Shown here: positions 24,291 to 32,603 of the stretch, in pieces | Layout: each line of letters opens with the position of its first letter | Numbering within the stretch: position 1 is the first letter of the stretch | Translations under genes and position numbers: made by a program | Notes under the pieces: generated by a model | What the model saw: only the letters and a program-made list of their open reading frames with translations | What the model was told of the DNA's origin: nothing | Databases searched by the model: none | Source of the DNA: Nocardioides ferulae | Lineage (GTDB): Bacteria; Actinomycetota; Actinomycetes; Propionibacteriales; Nocardioidaceae | Direction: 5' to 3' | Assembly: GCF_003660455.1 (NCBI RefSeq) | Contig: NZ_QZVR01000002.1 | Span: 434,001-498,000 of the forward strand | Length of the DNA: 64,000 nucleotides

Positions 24291-24364
24291 TGCCCCGGGT
24301 GGGATTCGAACCCACACTGGATCGGGTTTGAGCCGATTTTCTCTGCCGATTGGAATACCGGGGC
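24291..24364 (-). tRNA. tRNA with anticodon CAA (Leu by anticodon), class-I variable loop
   Basis: Reading the minus strand: acceptor arm GCCCCGG pairs with CCGGGGC and discriminator A at 24291; D-stem TTC/GAA with GG in the loop; anticodon stem ATCGG/CCGAT around CTCAAAC, giving CAA; T-arm GTGGG/CCCAC with loop TTCGAAT. CCA is not encoded. CAA reads the rare codon UUG, so by decoding it is tRNA-Leu. Leucine tRNAs are class II with a long variable arm, whereas here the variable loop is only CCAGT (5 bases). The total is 74 nt. I recall an annotated tRNA-Leu(CAA) next to pdtaR in M. tuberculosis (leuV), so the oddity may be conserved, but I could not check this. Confidence 0.88.
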
Positions 24365-24391
24365 TGGCGGGCATCGAGACTAGCGGACCGC

Positions 24392-24397
24392 TAGCCT
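24392..24397 (+). promoter_or_regulatory. Leaderless -10 box of pdtaR
   Basis: TAGCCT ends six bases before the GTG at 24404. TAGCGG-ACC-GCTAG just upstream (24381-24394) forms a small dyad overlapping the hexamer. Confidence 0.5.
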
Positions 24398-24403
24398 GAG
24401 CCC

Positions 24404-25009
24404 GTGACCGAGCCCGCTTCCGCGACCCCGCGCCGCGTCGTCATCGCCGAGGACGAGGTGCTGATCCGCATGGACCTCGCCGAGATGCTCGCCGAGGAGG
24501 GGTACGACGTCGTCGGCCAGGCCGGCGACGGCGAGAAGGCCGTGCAGCTGGCCGAGGAGCTGCGCCCGGACCTGGTCATCCTCGACGTGAAGATGCCGGT
24601 CCTCGACGGCATCGCGGCCGCCGAGCGGATCGCGCAGGCCCGGATCGCCCCGGTCGTCATGCTGACCGCGTTCTCGCAGCGCGACCTGGTGGAGCGGGCC
24701 CGCGACGCCGGCGCGATGGCCTACCTGGTCAAGCCGTTCTCGCAGAGCGATCTGGTGCCGGCCATCGAGATGGCGGTCAGCCGGTTCACCGAGCTGACCC
24801 TGCTCGAGCGCGAGGTCGCCGACCTCACCGAGCGGCTCGAGACCCGCAAGGCCGTCGACCGGGCCAAGAGCGTGCTCCAGCAGCAGCTCGAGCTCTCCGA
24901 GCCCGACGCCTTCCGCTGGATCCAGAAGACCGCGATGGACCTGCGGCTGTCGATGCGGCAGGTCGCCGACGGCGTGATCGCCCACGGGCCGGGGATCGCC
25001 GGAGGCTGA
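24404..25009 (+). CDS. pdtaR: Response regulator with ANTAR RNA-binding domain
   Basis: 201 residues. The receiver domain (about 10-125) has acid pair Glu16/Asp17, phospho-acceptor Asp61 in LVILDVKM, Thr88 and Lys110 in YLVKPFS. A coiled-coil linker (about 132-155) leads to an ANTAR domain (about 140-195; AKSVLQQQLELSEPDAFRWIQKTAMDLRLSMRQVA). ANTAR proteins bind paired RNA hairpins and prevent transcription termination when phosphorylated. In actinobacteria PdtaR is driven by the histidine kinase PdtaS, which is not in this window. Position between pyk and polA matches M. tuberculosis Rv1626 as I recall. Confidence 0.93.
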   Translation: MTEPASATPRRVVIAEDEVLIRMDLAEMLAEEGYDVVGQAGDGEKAVQLAEELRPDLVILDVKMPVLDGIAAAERIAQARIAPVVMLTAFSQRDLVERARDAGAMAYLVKPFSQSDLVPAIEMAVSRFTELTLLEREVADLTERLETRKAVDRAKSVLQQQLELSEPDAFRWIQKTAMDLRLSMRQVADGVIAHGPGIAGG

Positions 25010-25040
25010 GCCGCCGAGCGCGCTCGTTTCGACCGCGCAG

Positions 25041-25078
25041 GTCACGAGTAGGTAAAGCCCTGGTCACCTCGCGGTCGC
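25041..25078 (+). promoter_or_regulatory. GlnR-like 11-bp-phased box upstream of livH
   Basis: Four 5-mers start exactly 11 bp apart: GTCAC (25041), GTAAA (25052), GTCAC (25063), GTCGC (25074). The actinobacterial GlnR consensus is GTNAC-n6-GAAAC repeated twice. Both GTNAC positions match perfectly at 22-bp spacing; the GAAAC positions match 3 of 5 and 2 of 5. Possible -10 hexamers lie downstream, TAGCCT (25096-25101) and TAGACT (25117-25122). Suggests control of BCAA uptake by nitrogen status. Confidence 0.45.
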
Positions 25079-25163
25079 CGACCCGCAGGTGTGCCTAGCC
25101 TCACGGCCGTGCCCCCTAGACTGCCGGGCAGCGTCCAGCCGGGCGCGGGAGAGGAGACCGCAC

Positions 25164-26528
25164 GTGAAGGCATGTCCGAGGCCACCCGGCCTCCGTCGAC
25201 GAACGACTGTGGTGGGTGCCCTGCTGGGCTTGCTGCTCGCCCCGCTCGTGCTCCTCGTCGCCGGAGCCGGCAGCGCCCAGGCGAGCGTCGCCACCTTGTG
25301 TCTGGCGCAGCCCGAGCAGACGGCGTGCATCAACGGCACGGTCGGCAACCGCACCAACCCGGTCGAGGGGGTCGAGGTGACGCTGCTCGGCCCCGACGGT
25401 GCCGAGATCGAGTCGCAGACCACCGAGGCTGACGGCAAGTTCAGCTTCCAGGTCGAGGAGGCCGGCGAGTACGCCGTGCTGGTCGACCCCGAGACGCTCC
25501 CCGACGACCTCGAGATCCTCGAGCCCGCCCCGCGCTTCCAGGGCCCCGAGGGCAGCATCCTCGTGCAGGTCCGCCTGGGCCAGACGGTCGCTCCCGACCT
25601 CGACGTCCGCTCGGTCGACTACGACGCCGGCGGCGCGAGCTTCGGCGACCAGATCGCGCAGAGCATCGCCCAGGGACTGCGGCTGGGCCTGCTGCTTGCC
25701 CTGGCCTCGGTCGGGCTGTCGCTGATCTACGGCACGACGGGCCTGTCGAACTTCGCCCACGCCGAGCAGGTCACGCTGGGCGGCATGGTCGCCTACGGGC
25801 TGGTCAACGTCGGCGGCCTGAACCTGTGGCTCGGGGTGGTGCTGACGACGCTGATCTGCGCGGCCACCGGCTATCTCCAGGACCGCGGGCTGTGGCAGCC
25901 GCTGCGCCGGCGCGGGCTGGGCCTGACCCAGATGATGATCGTGACCATCGGCCTCTCCCTGGCCGCGCAGTACGCCTTCCAGTTCTTCGTCGGCGCCTCC
26001 CAGCAGAAGGTCGTCGTCGAGACCTTCGACGTGGTCGAGATCGGCCCCGTCCGGCTGACCGAGATGTCGTTCGTCGCGATGGGCATCTCGCTGCTGATGA
26101 TCGGCCTGGTCGGCTTCGTGCTGCTGCGCACCCGCATCGGCCAGGCCACCCGCGCGGTCTCCGACAACCCGGCCCTCGCTGCCGCCTCGGGCATCGACGT
26201 CGACAAGATCATCCGCCTGGTCTGGACGGCCGCGGCCGGCCTGGCCGGGCTCGGCGGTGTGCTCTACGCGCTGGTGGTCAGCAACGGCATCCGCTGGGAC
26301 ACCGGCATGCAGATCCTGCTGCTGCTGTTCGCGGCGGTGACGCTCGGTGGTCTCGGCACGGCCTTCGGTGCGTTCGTCGGCGCCATCGTCATCGGCCTGG
26401 TCGTCGAGCTCGCCGGGCCGCTGGGCGCGCCCGGCGACCTCAAGTACGCCGTCGCGCTGGTCATCCTCATCCTGCTGCTGATGGTCAGGCCCCAGGGCCT
26501 GCTCGGTCGTGCAGTGCGGGTCGGCTGA
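25164..26528 (+). CDS. livH: Branched-chain amino acid ABC permease (LivH) with N-terminal extracytoplasmic domain
   Basis: 454 residues from GTG 25164 (GAGGAG nine bases upstream). The C-terminal 300 residues are a normal LivH permease with about eight helices (GLSLIYGTTGLSNFAHAEQ near 185-203, SDNPALAAASGID near 331-343, the loop contacting the ATPases). Unusually it begins with a signal-like helix (about 14-40) and then a roughly 100-residue beta-sandwich domain resembling Cna_B/carboxypeptidase-regulatory folds (INGTVGNRTNPVEGVEVTL, then TEADGKFSFQVEEAGEYAV). This domain should face outside and could help dock the binding protein (inference). Head of livHMGF. Confidence 0.9.
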   Translation: MKACPRPPGLRRRTTVVGALLGLLLAPLVLLVAGAGSAQASVATLCLAQPEQTACINGTVGNRTNPVEGVEVTLLGPDGAEIESQTTEADGKFSFQVEEAGEYAVLVDPETLPDDLEILEPAPRFQGPEGSILVQVRLGQTVAPDLDVRSVDYDAGGASFGDQIAQSIAQGLRLGLLLALASVGLSLIYGTTGLSNFAHAEQVTLGGMVAYGLVNVGGLNLWLGVVLTTLICAATGYLQDRGLWQPLRRRGLGLTQMMIVTIGLSLAAQYAFQFFVGASQQKVVVETFDVVEIGPVRLTEMSFVAMGISLLMIGLVGFVLLRTRIGQATRAVSDNPALAAASGIDVDKIIRLVWTAAAGLAGLGGVLYALVVSNGIRWDTGMQILLLLFAAVTLGGLGTAFGAFVGAIVIGLVVELAGPLGAPGDLKYAVALVILILLLMVRPQGLLGRAVRVG

Positions 26529-26540
26529 GAAGGAGCCACC

Positions 26541-27734
26541 ATGGACACTTTCCTGAGCATCCTCAACTCGGTCGTCAGCGAGGCCATCGCCCCGGACACC
26601 GCGGCGGTCGCGATCGCCGTGATCGGCCTGAACATCCACTTCGGCTTCACCGGCCTGCTCAACATCGGCCAGGCCGGCTACATGCTGCTGGGTGCCTACG
26701 GCATGGCGATCTCGATCACCCACGACATCCCGTTGGCGCTCGCCGTCCTCATCGGCCTGGTGATCTCGCTGATCTTCTCGCTGATCCTCGGCCTGCCCAC
26801 CTTGAAGCTGCGCGGCGACTACCTGGCGATCGTGACGATCTCCGCGGCGGAGATCATCCGCTACACGGGTCGACTGGCCGCCTTCGAGGACTTCACCGGC
26901 GGCTCGCAGGGCATCTTCGGCAAGAGCTACCAGGGGCCGTTCATCTCGCTGTCCTTCCTCGGCGACGGCAGCACGACGCTGCTCCCCCTCAACTACCGGG
27001 AGGCCGGCGGCACCGGTGCCCGGATCGCGGGGCTGCTGGTGGCGCTGGCCGCCCTGGCCGCGATCGTGTGGGTCGCCAAGCGGATGAAGTCCCGCGGGAG
27101 TGACGAGCCGACGGTGGGCACCTCCGCCACGCCGAAGCTGCTGCTCGCCGTGCTCAGCGTCGTGATGGTGCTGGCCCTCTTCTTCTCCTTCCCCCAGAGC
27201 GAGCCCAACACGAGTGTCGACGGCTGGTGGGTGCGGCTGGTGGCCTGGGGCCTGGTGGGCCTCTCCTGCCTGATCGTCTTCCTGCTGGTGCGCAGCCCCT
27301 GGGGACGCCTGCTGCGCGGCATCCGCGAGGACGAGGACGCGATCCGCAGCCTCGGCAAGAACGTCTTCGCGATCAAGATGCAGGCGCTGATCATCGGCGG
27401 CATGTTCGGTGCGCTGGGCGGCATGGTCTACGTGCTCACCGGATCGGTCCAGGCCGACTCGATGGGTCGCCAGTTGACGTTCTTCGCCTACACCGCGCTG
27501 CTGCTCGGCGGCGCGGCCACCATCTTCGGACCGGTGCTGGGCGCGATCATCTTCTTCTCCGCGCGCATCCTGGTGCGCGAGATGTCGGGCGCCTACGTCC
27601 CGAACAGCATCATGAGCGACCAGCAGACCGAGCAGTTCTCCTACATCGTCGTCGGCATCGTGCTGGTGCTGCTGGTGATCTTCAGGCCGCAAGGCATCCT
27701 GGGCAACAAGAGGGAGCTACGGTTCCATGTCTGA
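26541..27734 (+). CDS. livM: Branched-chain amino acid ABC permease LivM
   Basis: 397 residues, about nine to ten helices. The LivM hallmark GLNIHFGFTGLLNIGQAGYMLLGAYG is near the start (31-56) and the cytoplasmic coupling loop REDEDAIRSLGKNVFAIK is near 257-274. A polar loop around 140-190 is typical of the family. Pairs with LivH to form the pore. AGAAGGAG precedes the ATG; overlaps livG by 8 bp. Confidence 0.94.
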   Translation: MDTFLSILNSVVSEAIAPDTAAVAIAVIGLNIHFGFTGLLNIGQAGYMLLGAYGMAISITHDIPLALAVLIGLVISLIFSLILGLPTLKLRGDYLAIVTISAAEIIRYTGRLAAFEDFTGGSQGIFGKSYQGPFISLSFLGDGSTTLLPLNYREAGGTGARIAGLLVALAALAAIVWVAKRMKSRGSDEPTVGTSATPKLLLAVLSVVMVLALFFSFPQSEPNTSVDGWWVRLVAWGLVGLSCLIVFLLVRSPWGRLLRGIREDEDAIRSLGKNVFAIKMQALIIGGMFGALGGMVYVLTGSVQADSMGRQLTFFAYTALLLGGAATIFGPVLGAIIFFSARILVREMSGAYVPNSIMSDQQTEQFSYIVVGIVLVLLVIFRPQGILGNKRELRFHV

Positions 27735-28701
27735 GCAGACCACGGCCACGGCCGGCCATGCGGACCCCGCCGCCCGACGGCAGATGATGTCGCAGGTCGA
27801 CCGGATCCCCGGCTCCGCCAAGCCCGACCCGATCCTTCGCGTCGACCACATCCAGCGCCGCTTCGGCGGCATGATGGCCGTCGACGTCGAGCACCTCGAG
27901 GTGCAGCGCGGCATCATCACCGCGCTGATCGGGCCCAACGGCGCCGGCAAGACGACCTTCTTCAACCTGATCACCGGGTTCGACCGGCCCACCTCGGCCG
28001 GCAAGGGCGCGCACTGGGCCTTCGACGGCGCGACGCTCGACAAGACGTCGGCCTCCAGCGTCGCCAAGGCCGGCATGGTGCGCACCTTCCAGCTCACCAA
28101 GGCGTTGAGCCGCATGACGGTGATGGACAACATGATGCTCGGCGCGAAGGACCAGGGCGGCGAGAGCCTCGCGAAGGCGATGTTCCGCCCGCTGTGGCGC
28201 CAGCAGGAGCGCGAGGTGCGGCACAAGGCCGAGGAGCTCCTGGACCGCTTCAAGCTGTTGGAGAAGCGCGACGACTACGCCGGCAGCCTCTCCGGCGGGC
28301 AGCGCAAGCTGCTGGAGATGGCGCGGGCGCTGATGACGGACCCGTCGATGATCATGCTCGACGAGCCGATGGCGGGGGTGAACCCGGCGCTCACCCAGTC
28401 ACTGCTGGGTCACATCCAGTCGTTGCGCGACGACGGCATGACCGTGCTCTTCGTCGAGCACGACATGCACGTGGTGCAGCACATCTCGGACTGGGTGGTG
28501 GTGATGGCCGAGGGCCGCATCGTGGCCGAGGGGCCGGCGGACACGGTGATGGCCGACAAGGCGGTCATCGACGCCTACCTCGGTGCCCACCACGAGACCG
28601 ACCTCGGGGACGACGCGCTGCTCGACGAGGGCGTCGCGGCTGCGCTCGAGCTGGAGGTCGCCGAGGAAGAGGCGGCCCGCAATCAGGAGGGGGAGCGCTG
28701 A
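27727..28701 (+). CDS. livG: Branched-chain amino acid ABC ATPase LivG
   Basis: 324 residues. Walker A GPNGAGKTT (about 72-80), signature LSGGQRKLLEMARAL (about 187-201), Walker B IMLDEPMAGVNP and switch His in VEHDMHVV. The N-terminus has about 35 extra residues and the C-terminus an acidic tail (about 285-324, DLGDDALLDEGVAAALELEVAEEE cut here as acidic Leu/Ala-rich) not needed for ATPase function. One-base overlap with livF (TGATG). Confidence 0.94.
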   Translation: MSEQTTATAGHADPAARRQMMSQVDRIPGSAKPDPILRVDHIQRRFGGMMAVDVEHLEVQRGIITALIGPNGAGKTTFFNLITGFDRPTSAGKGAHWAFDGATLDKTSASSVAKAGMVRTFQLTKALSRMTVMDNMMLGAKDQGGESLAKAMFRPLWRQQEREVRHKAEELLDRFKLLEKRDDYAGSLSGGQRKLLEMARALMTDPSMIMLDEPMAGVNPALTQSLLGHIQSLRDDGMTVLFVEHDMHVVQHISDWVVVMAEGRIVAEGPADTVMADKAVIDAYLGAHHETDLGDDALLDEGVAAALELEVAEEEAARNQEGER

Positions 28702-29459
28702 TGAGCACCACGAACAGCGCGGGCCAGCGGCCCGTGGTCGAGGCCACCGACGTCGTGGCCGGCTACCTGCCCGGCGTCAACATCCTCAACGGGTGCAGCC
28801 TGGCCGCCTACCCCGGCGAGATGGTCGGCATCATCGGTCCCAACGGGGCCGGCAAGTCGACGCTGCTCAAGGCGATGTTCGGCCTGGTCAAGGTGCACTC
28901 CGGCAGCGTGACGCTGGGGGAGCGCGACATCACCAACATGCGCACCAACCAGCTGGTCGAGATGGGCGTGGGCTTCGTGCCCCAGACCAACAACGTCTTC
29001 CCCTCGCTGACCATCGAGGAGAACCTGCGGATGGGGCTGTTCCTGCGGCCCAAGAAGATGCAGGAGCGGCTGCGGGCGATGTGGGATCTCTTCCCGGTCC
29101 TGCACGACCGGCGCAACCAGAGCGCCGGCGCCCTGTCCGGTGGCGAGCGCCAGTCGCTGGCGATGGCCCGGGCCCTGATGATGGAGCCGTCGGTGCTGCT
29201 GCTCGACGAGCCCTCGGCCGGCCTGTCGCCGGTGCGCCAGGACGAGACCTTCATCCGCACCCGCCGGATCAACAAGACCGGTGTGTGCGTGGTGATGGTC
29301 GAGCAGAACGCCCGTCGCTGCCTGCAGGTCTGCGACCGTGGCTACGTGCTCGACCAGGGCCGGGACGCCTACACGGGCACCGGCCGTGAGCTGGCCAACG
29401 ATCCGCGGGTCATCGAGCTCTACCTCGGCACCCTGGCCAAGGAGGTCGGCGCCGACTGA
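28701..29459 (+). CDS. livF: Branched-chain amino acid ABC ATPase LivF
   Basis: 252 residues from ATG 28701; GGAGGGGGAG precedes it. Walker A GPNGAGKST (about 48-56), signature LSGGERQSLAMARAL (about 150-164), Walker B LLLDEPSAGLSP, switch residue region VMVEQNARR, where LivF proteins normally carry Gln in place of His. Last gene of livHMGF; a strong hairpin follows. Confidence 0.94.
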   Translation: MSTTNSAGQRPVVEATDVVAGYLPGVNILNGCSLAAYPGEMVGIIGPNGAGKSTLLKAMFGLVKVHSGSVTLGERDITNMRTNQLVEMGVGFVPQTNNVFPSLTIEENLRMGLFLRPKKMQERLRAMWDLFPVLHDRRNQSAGALSGGERQSLAMARALMMEPSVLLLDEPSAGLSPVRQDETFIRTRRINKTGVCVVMVEQNARRCLQVCDRGYVLDQGRDAYTGTGRELANDPRVIELYLGTLAKEVGAD

Positions 29460-29475
29460 CCGCACGGACAGACAG

Positions 29476-29505
29476 AAAGGCCCCGGACGCGAGTCCGGGG
29501 CCTTT
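29476..29505. terminator. Bidirectional terminator shared by livF and the BCAA-binding protein
   Basis: AAAGGCCCCGGAC (29476-29488) pairs perfectly with GTCCGGGGCCTTT (29493-29505) around loop GCGA. On both strands the stem ends in TTT followed by C, making it efficient either way. It lies in the 64 bp between converging genes. Confidence 0.88.
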
Positions 29506-29523
29506 CTGCGTCGAGCGAGTGGG

Positions 29524-30885
29524 TCAGGACTTGCGACCCTCGACCGTGGAGGTCAGCTCGTTCTTGTTCTCGGCGTTGAAGGTGTAGATGCCGACGAACG
29601 CGGACGAGGGGTCGTTCTCCTCGTCGATCGGGCCGATGCCGGACGGGCCGACGTAGCGGATCTCGCTGCCCTCGTCGAGCAGGGCGGTGCAGTCGGCGTA
29701 CGACGTGCACTCCTCGCCGTCGGTGGCGCCGGAGACGGCCGCGTAGTTCTGCTGGATCGTCACGGAGTCGGTGGCGCCGCCCTTGTAGGCCGCGAGGGCG
29801 GCCAGGATGGTGGCGTCGTAGGACTCGGCGGCGTAGGCGTAGTCGGTGAGCTCCTCACCGTTCACCGCCTGGTTCCAGCCCTGCAGCCGCTCCTTGAAGT
29901 CGTCCGAGGCGTCCGCGCCCGGGATGGTGCCCTGCGCGCCCTCGAGCGTGCCGGGCTCGAAGTCCGCGGAGTAGTCGGCGGTGTTGCCGTCGGAGAAGTA
30001 GGTCGCCGACATGTCCCACCCGGCGGAGGCCAGCTCGGGCACGATCGCCTTGGTCTCGTCGAAGGCGAGGATGACGATGGCGTCGGGGTTGGAGTTGACC
30101 GCCGCGCTCACCTCGGAGGAGAAGGTGGTCTGCCCGGCGGGGAACTCGTCGCCGTCGCCCTTGCACCCGTAGGTGCACTCGCCACCGCCGGCCTCCACGG
30201 TCTCCTGCACGACGTCGCGCAGGCCGGTGCCGTAGGTGTCGGAGAAGACGAGGAAGGCCACCTTCTGGTAGCCGTCGCTGGAGATCAGCGAGCCCAGCGC
30301 GTTGCCCTGGATGCCGTCCGGGGGAGCGGTGCGGAAGTAGAAGTCGGAGTAGCCGCTCAGGTCGACCGCGGTGTTGGCGGGCGAGACCTGGGTGATCTTC
30401 GCGGCGGTGAGCCGGTCGACGAAGTTCAGCGACACGCTGGAGGAGGCGGCGCCGATGACCACGGACGCCTTGTCCTTGATGAGGGTGCGGGCCGAGGCGG
30501 TGCTGACCGAGAGGTCGGTGGTGTCACCGGAGTCCTCGATCTGGTGGCAGGCGTCGGCGCCGTTGACGCCGCCGGCCGCGTTGATGTCGGAGACGGCCAG
30601 GCCGACGCCGGCGACCTCGGGCGGGCCGAGGAAGGCCAGGTTGCCGGTCAGCGGCAGGATGCCGCCCACCTTGAGCGTGTCGGCGCTGGTGCTGCCGCCC
30701 GCGCACTCGTCGTTGGTGAAGTCGCCGGCCGGCGCGGAGGAATCGGTCTCACCGGAGGTGGCGGCCGGGGTGTCCTCGGCCTCCGGCGAGTCGTCGTCCT
30801 CGGAGCCACAGGCGGCGAGGGAGAGCGTGAGGGCGGCCGTGCCCGCCATCAGCTTCACCCAGGAAGCGGTCTTGGAGCGATTCAC
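29524..30885 (-). CDS. livK: Branched-chain amino acid ABC substrate-binding lipoprotein
   Basis: 453 residues. The signal peptide ends in the lipobox LSLAACGS (about 20-27), then an acidic Ser/Thr/Pro linker to about 60, then a type-I periplasmic-binding fold (Peripla_BP_6). Seen parts are GGILPLTGNLAFLGPP, the segment VIGAASSSVSLNFVDR and the sugar/amino-acid pocket region SPANTAVDL. Several Cys pairs (CTYGCKG and CTSYADC) may form disulfides. It faces livHMGF on the opposite strand, an unusual split of the operon, but both halves carry GlnR-like boxes. A TACGGT at 30961-30956 is a possible -10. Confidence 0.9.
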   Translation of the reverse strand: MNRSKTASWVKLMAGTAALTLSLAACGSEDDDSPEAEDTPAATSGETDSSAPAGDFTNDECAGGSTSADTLKVGGILPLTGNLAFLGPPEVAGVGLAVSDINAAGGVNGADACHQIEDSGDTTDLSVSTASARTLIKDKASVVIGAASSSVSLNFVDRLTAAKITQVSPANTAVDLSGYSDFYFRTAPPDGIQGNALGSLISSDGYQKVAFLVFSDTYGTGLRDVVQETVEAGGGECTYGCKGDGDEFPAGQTTFSSEVSAAVNSNPDAIVILAFDETKAIVPELASAGWDMSATYFSDGNTADYSADFEPGTLEGAQGTIPGADASDDFKERLQGWNQAVNGEELTDYAYAAESYDATILAALAAYKGGATDSVTIQQNYAAVSGATDGEECTSYADCTALLDEGSEIRYVGPSGIGPIDEENDPSSAFVGIYTFNAENKNELTSTVEGRKS

Positions 30886-30989
30886 GTGGTGAACCTTTCT
30901 GTCGCGATTGGTGCACTACAGCCACCCGACCCCCGGAGGCAGGGCGTAGCGCATCACCGTAGGTCCACCTCAGGGACCCGTTGCTCCCC

Positions 30990-31027
30990 GGCACCTTGTC
31001 GTCACCAAACCGTTACGTCAATGGTTC
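30990..31027 (-). promoter_or_regulatory. GlnR-like 11-bp-phased box upstream of livK
   Basis: On the minus strand GAACC (31027-31023), GTAAC (31016-31012), GTGAC (31005-31001) and GTGCC (30994-30990) start exactly 11 bp apart with 6-base gaps. GTAAC and GTGAC fit GTNAC; GAACC is one base from GAAAC. It sits about 30 bp upstream of a possible -10. Weaker than the livH box, but the same spacing in front of the partner gene raises its value. Confidence 0.4.
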
Positions 31028-31028
31028 C

Positions 31029-31784
31029 TCACCGCAGCGCGGCCGCGAGCTGGACTAGCGCGGGTGCCACCACCAGGGCGGGGAGCAGGTCGGCGACCGG
31101 GATCTCGCGGATCCGGAGGAGGCGCAGGGCCACCCCCACCAGCAGCAGGCCGCCGGTCGCGGTGACCGCGGACAGGTGAGCGTCGGGGAGGACGTCGCCG
31201 AGCAGCAACCCGACGACGGTGAGCGATCCCTGCACGGTGAGCACGGTCAGCGCGCTGGCGGCGACGCCCCAGCCGAACGACGCGGCGAACGCCACGGCGG
31301 CGAACCCGTCCAGGGCCGACTTCAGCAGCAACTGGTCGGCGCCGTTGCCCAGGCCGTCGTTGAGTGAACCGAGGATCGTGAGCGGCCCGGTGCAGAACAC
31401 CAGCGAGGAGACCACGAACCCCTCCACGAAGCGTTCCCGGCTGACCGAGCCGCGGTCGCCACCGCCCAGACGGCGCTGCAGCCACCCGCCCAGCGCCTCC
31501 ACGCGCTGCTCCAGGCGCAGCAGCGACCCCGCGATGCCTCCGACGAGCAGCGACCCGAGCACGACGAGCGTCGGTGCGCTCGACCCGATCTCCTCGGCGA
31601 GACCGTCGTCGAGGACCGCCATCGCCGCGGTCGCGGCGATGAGCAGCGTGGTGAGGCCGAGTGCGTCGGTGACGACGTCGCGGGTGCGCACGGGCAACCG
31701 GTTGCCGAGGGCGAGCCCGACACCGGCCCCGATCAGCACGGTGGCCACGTTGGCGGCGGTTCCGAGGCCGACGAACACCGGCAT
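31029..31784 (-). CDS. DUF554 membrane protein
   Basis: 251 residues from ATG 31784, preferred over in-frame starts further upstream because MPVFVGLGTAANVATVLIG is the typical DUF554 beginning. It has about seven helices with the conserved VFCTGPLTILGSLNDGLG (about 128-145), matching the family pattern. DUF554 proteins (YdfK/YqgA type) are widespread inner-membrane proteins of unknown function, possibly transporters. Monocistronic; 204 bp separate it from the divergent acetyltransferase, and nothing else was recognised in that gap. Confidence 0.85.
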   Translation of the reverse strand: MPVFVGLGTAANVATVLIGAGVGLALGNRLPVRTRDVVTDALGLTTLLIAATAAMAVLDDGLAEEIGSSAPTLVVLGSLLVGGIAGSLLRLEQRVEALGGWLQRRLGGGDRGSVSRERFVEGFVVSSLVFCTGPLTILGSLNDGLGNGADQLLLKSALDGFAAVAFAASFGWGVAASALTVLTVQGSLTVVGLLLGDVLPDAHLSAVTATGGLLLVGVALRLLRIREIPVADLLPALVVAPALVQLAAALR

Positions 31785-31988
31785 CCTCCAGTCCTGAGCC
31801 CGTCTCGGGCCGGCTTCTGCACTGTCACGAGCACCCCCGGGACAAGCGGGGCCCCAGGAGCGTAGTCTCGCCTCAGCGCGCACCGAGGATCACCTGGTGC
31901 GCGCGAGCGCAGGCGGACACACTCGGGACCGTGCCGTGCGCTGCGGGGGGGATCGCGCGACCGACCAGACCAACCTGCAGGGGGACCC

Positions 31989-32561
31989 ATGAGCCGAACG
32001 TCGGTGACGCTGCGCTGCGCGGACCTGGCTGACGCGCCGGTGCTGGCCGAGCTGTGGTCCGAGGCGCTGCGCCGGGCCGATCCCCAGGAGCAGGTGGCCG
32101 ACCTCGAGTTGGTCATCAAGGGTGCCGAGGCATCGCCCGAGCAGCGGCTCGTCGTCGCCGAGTACGACGGTCAGCTGGCGGGCGCGGTCTTCCTGCGGGT
32201 CACCACGATCACCCCGGTCAACCTCGAGCCGACCGTGCAGGCGATCTCACCGCACGTGTTCCCACAGTTCCGCAGGCACGGCGTCGGGCGGATGCTGATG
32301 GAGTCGGCGGTCAGCTTCGCCGAGGAGCTCGGGGTGGGGCACGTGGCGACCGCCGCGTCCTCCGGCTCTCGCGACGCCAACCGCTTCATGGCCCGGCTGG
32401 GCCTCGGCCCGCAGGCGGTGCTGCGGATCGCCACCACCCACGCGGTCCGGGCCAAGCTGAACGCGCAGCGCCCCGCGCACCAGCGCGGCGCGGGGCGCAA
32501 CCTGCCGCAGGTCCTGGCCGCCCGCCGCTCGATGCGCCGGAGCCAGGCACCTGGACGCTGA
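31989..32561 (+). CDS. GNAT-family acetyltransferase
   Basis: 190 residues. The acetyl-CoA loop is FRRHGVGRMLMESAVSFAEELG (shown here as FRRHGVGRML, about 96-105, then the alpha-helix), after strands LVVAEYDGQLAGAVFLRV. The C-terminal 35 residues are basic and Arg-rich, which could bind nucleic acid or be disordered. The acceptor cannot be guessed. AGGGGGA precedes the ATG. Confidence 0.82.
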   Translation: MSRTSVTLRCADLADAPVLAELWSEALRRADPQEQVADLELVIKGAEASPEQRLVVAEYDGQLAGAVFLRVTTITPVNLEPTVQAISPHVFPQFRRHGVGRMLMESAVSFAEELGVGHVATAASSGSRDANRFMARLGLGPQAVLRIATTHAVRAKLNAQRPAHQRGAGRNLPQVLAARRSMRRSQAPGR

Positions 32562-32603
32562 GCCGGCGCCTGCCCGACGTGTTGTCGAGGCCCTCGGCCC
32601 GGG

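Noticed and set aside
24291..24364. Integrated element using the tRNA as attachment site
   Set aside because: No integrase and no repeated tRNA 3' end nearby; the adjacent gene is a single decayed HTH/LAGLIDADG gene.
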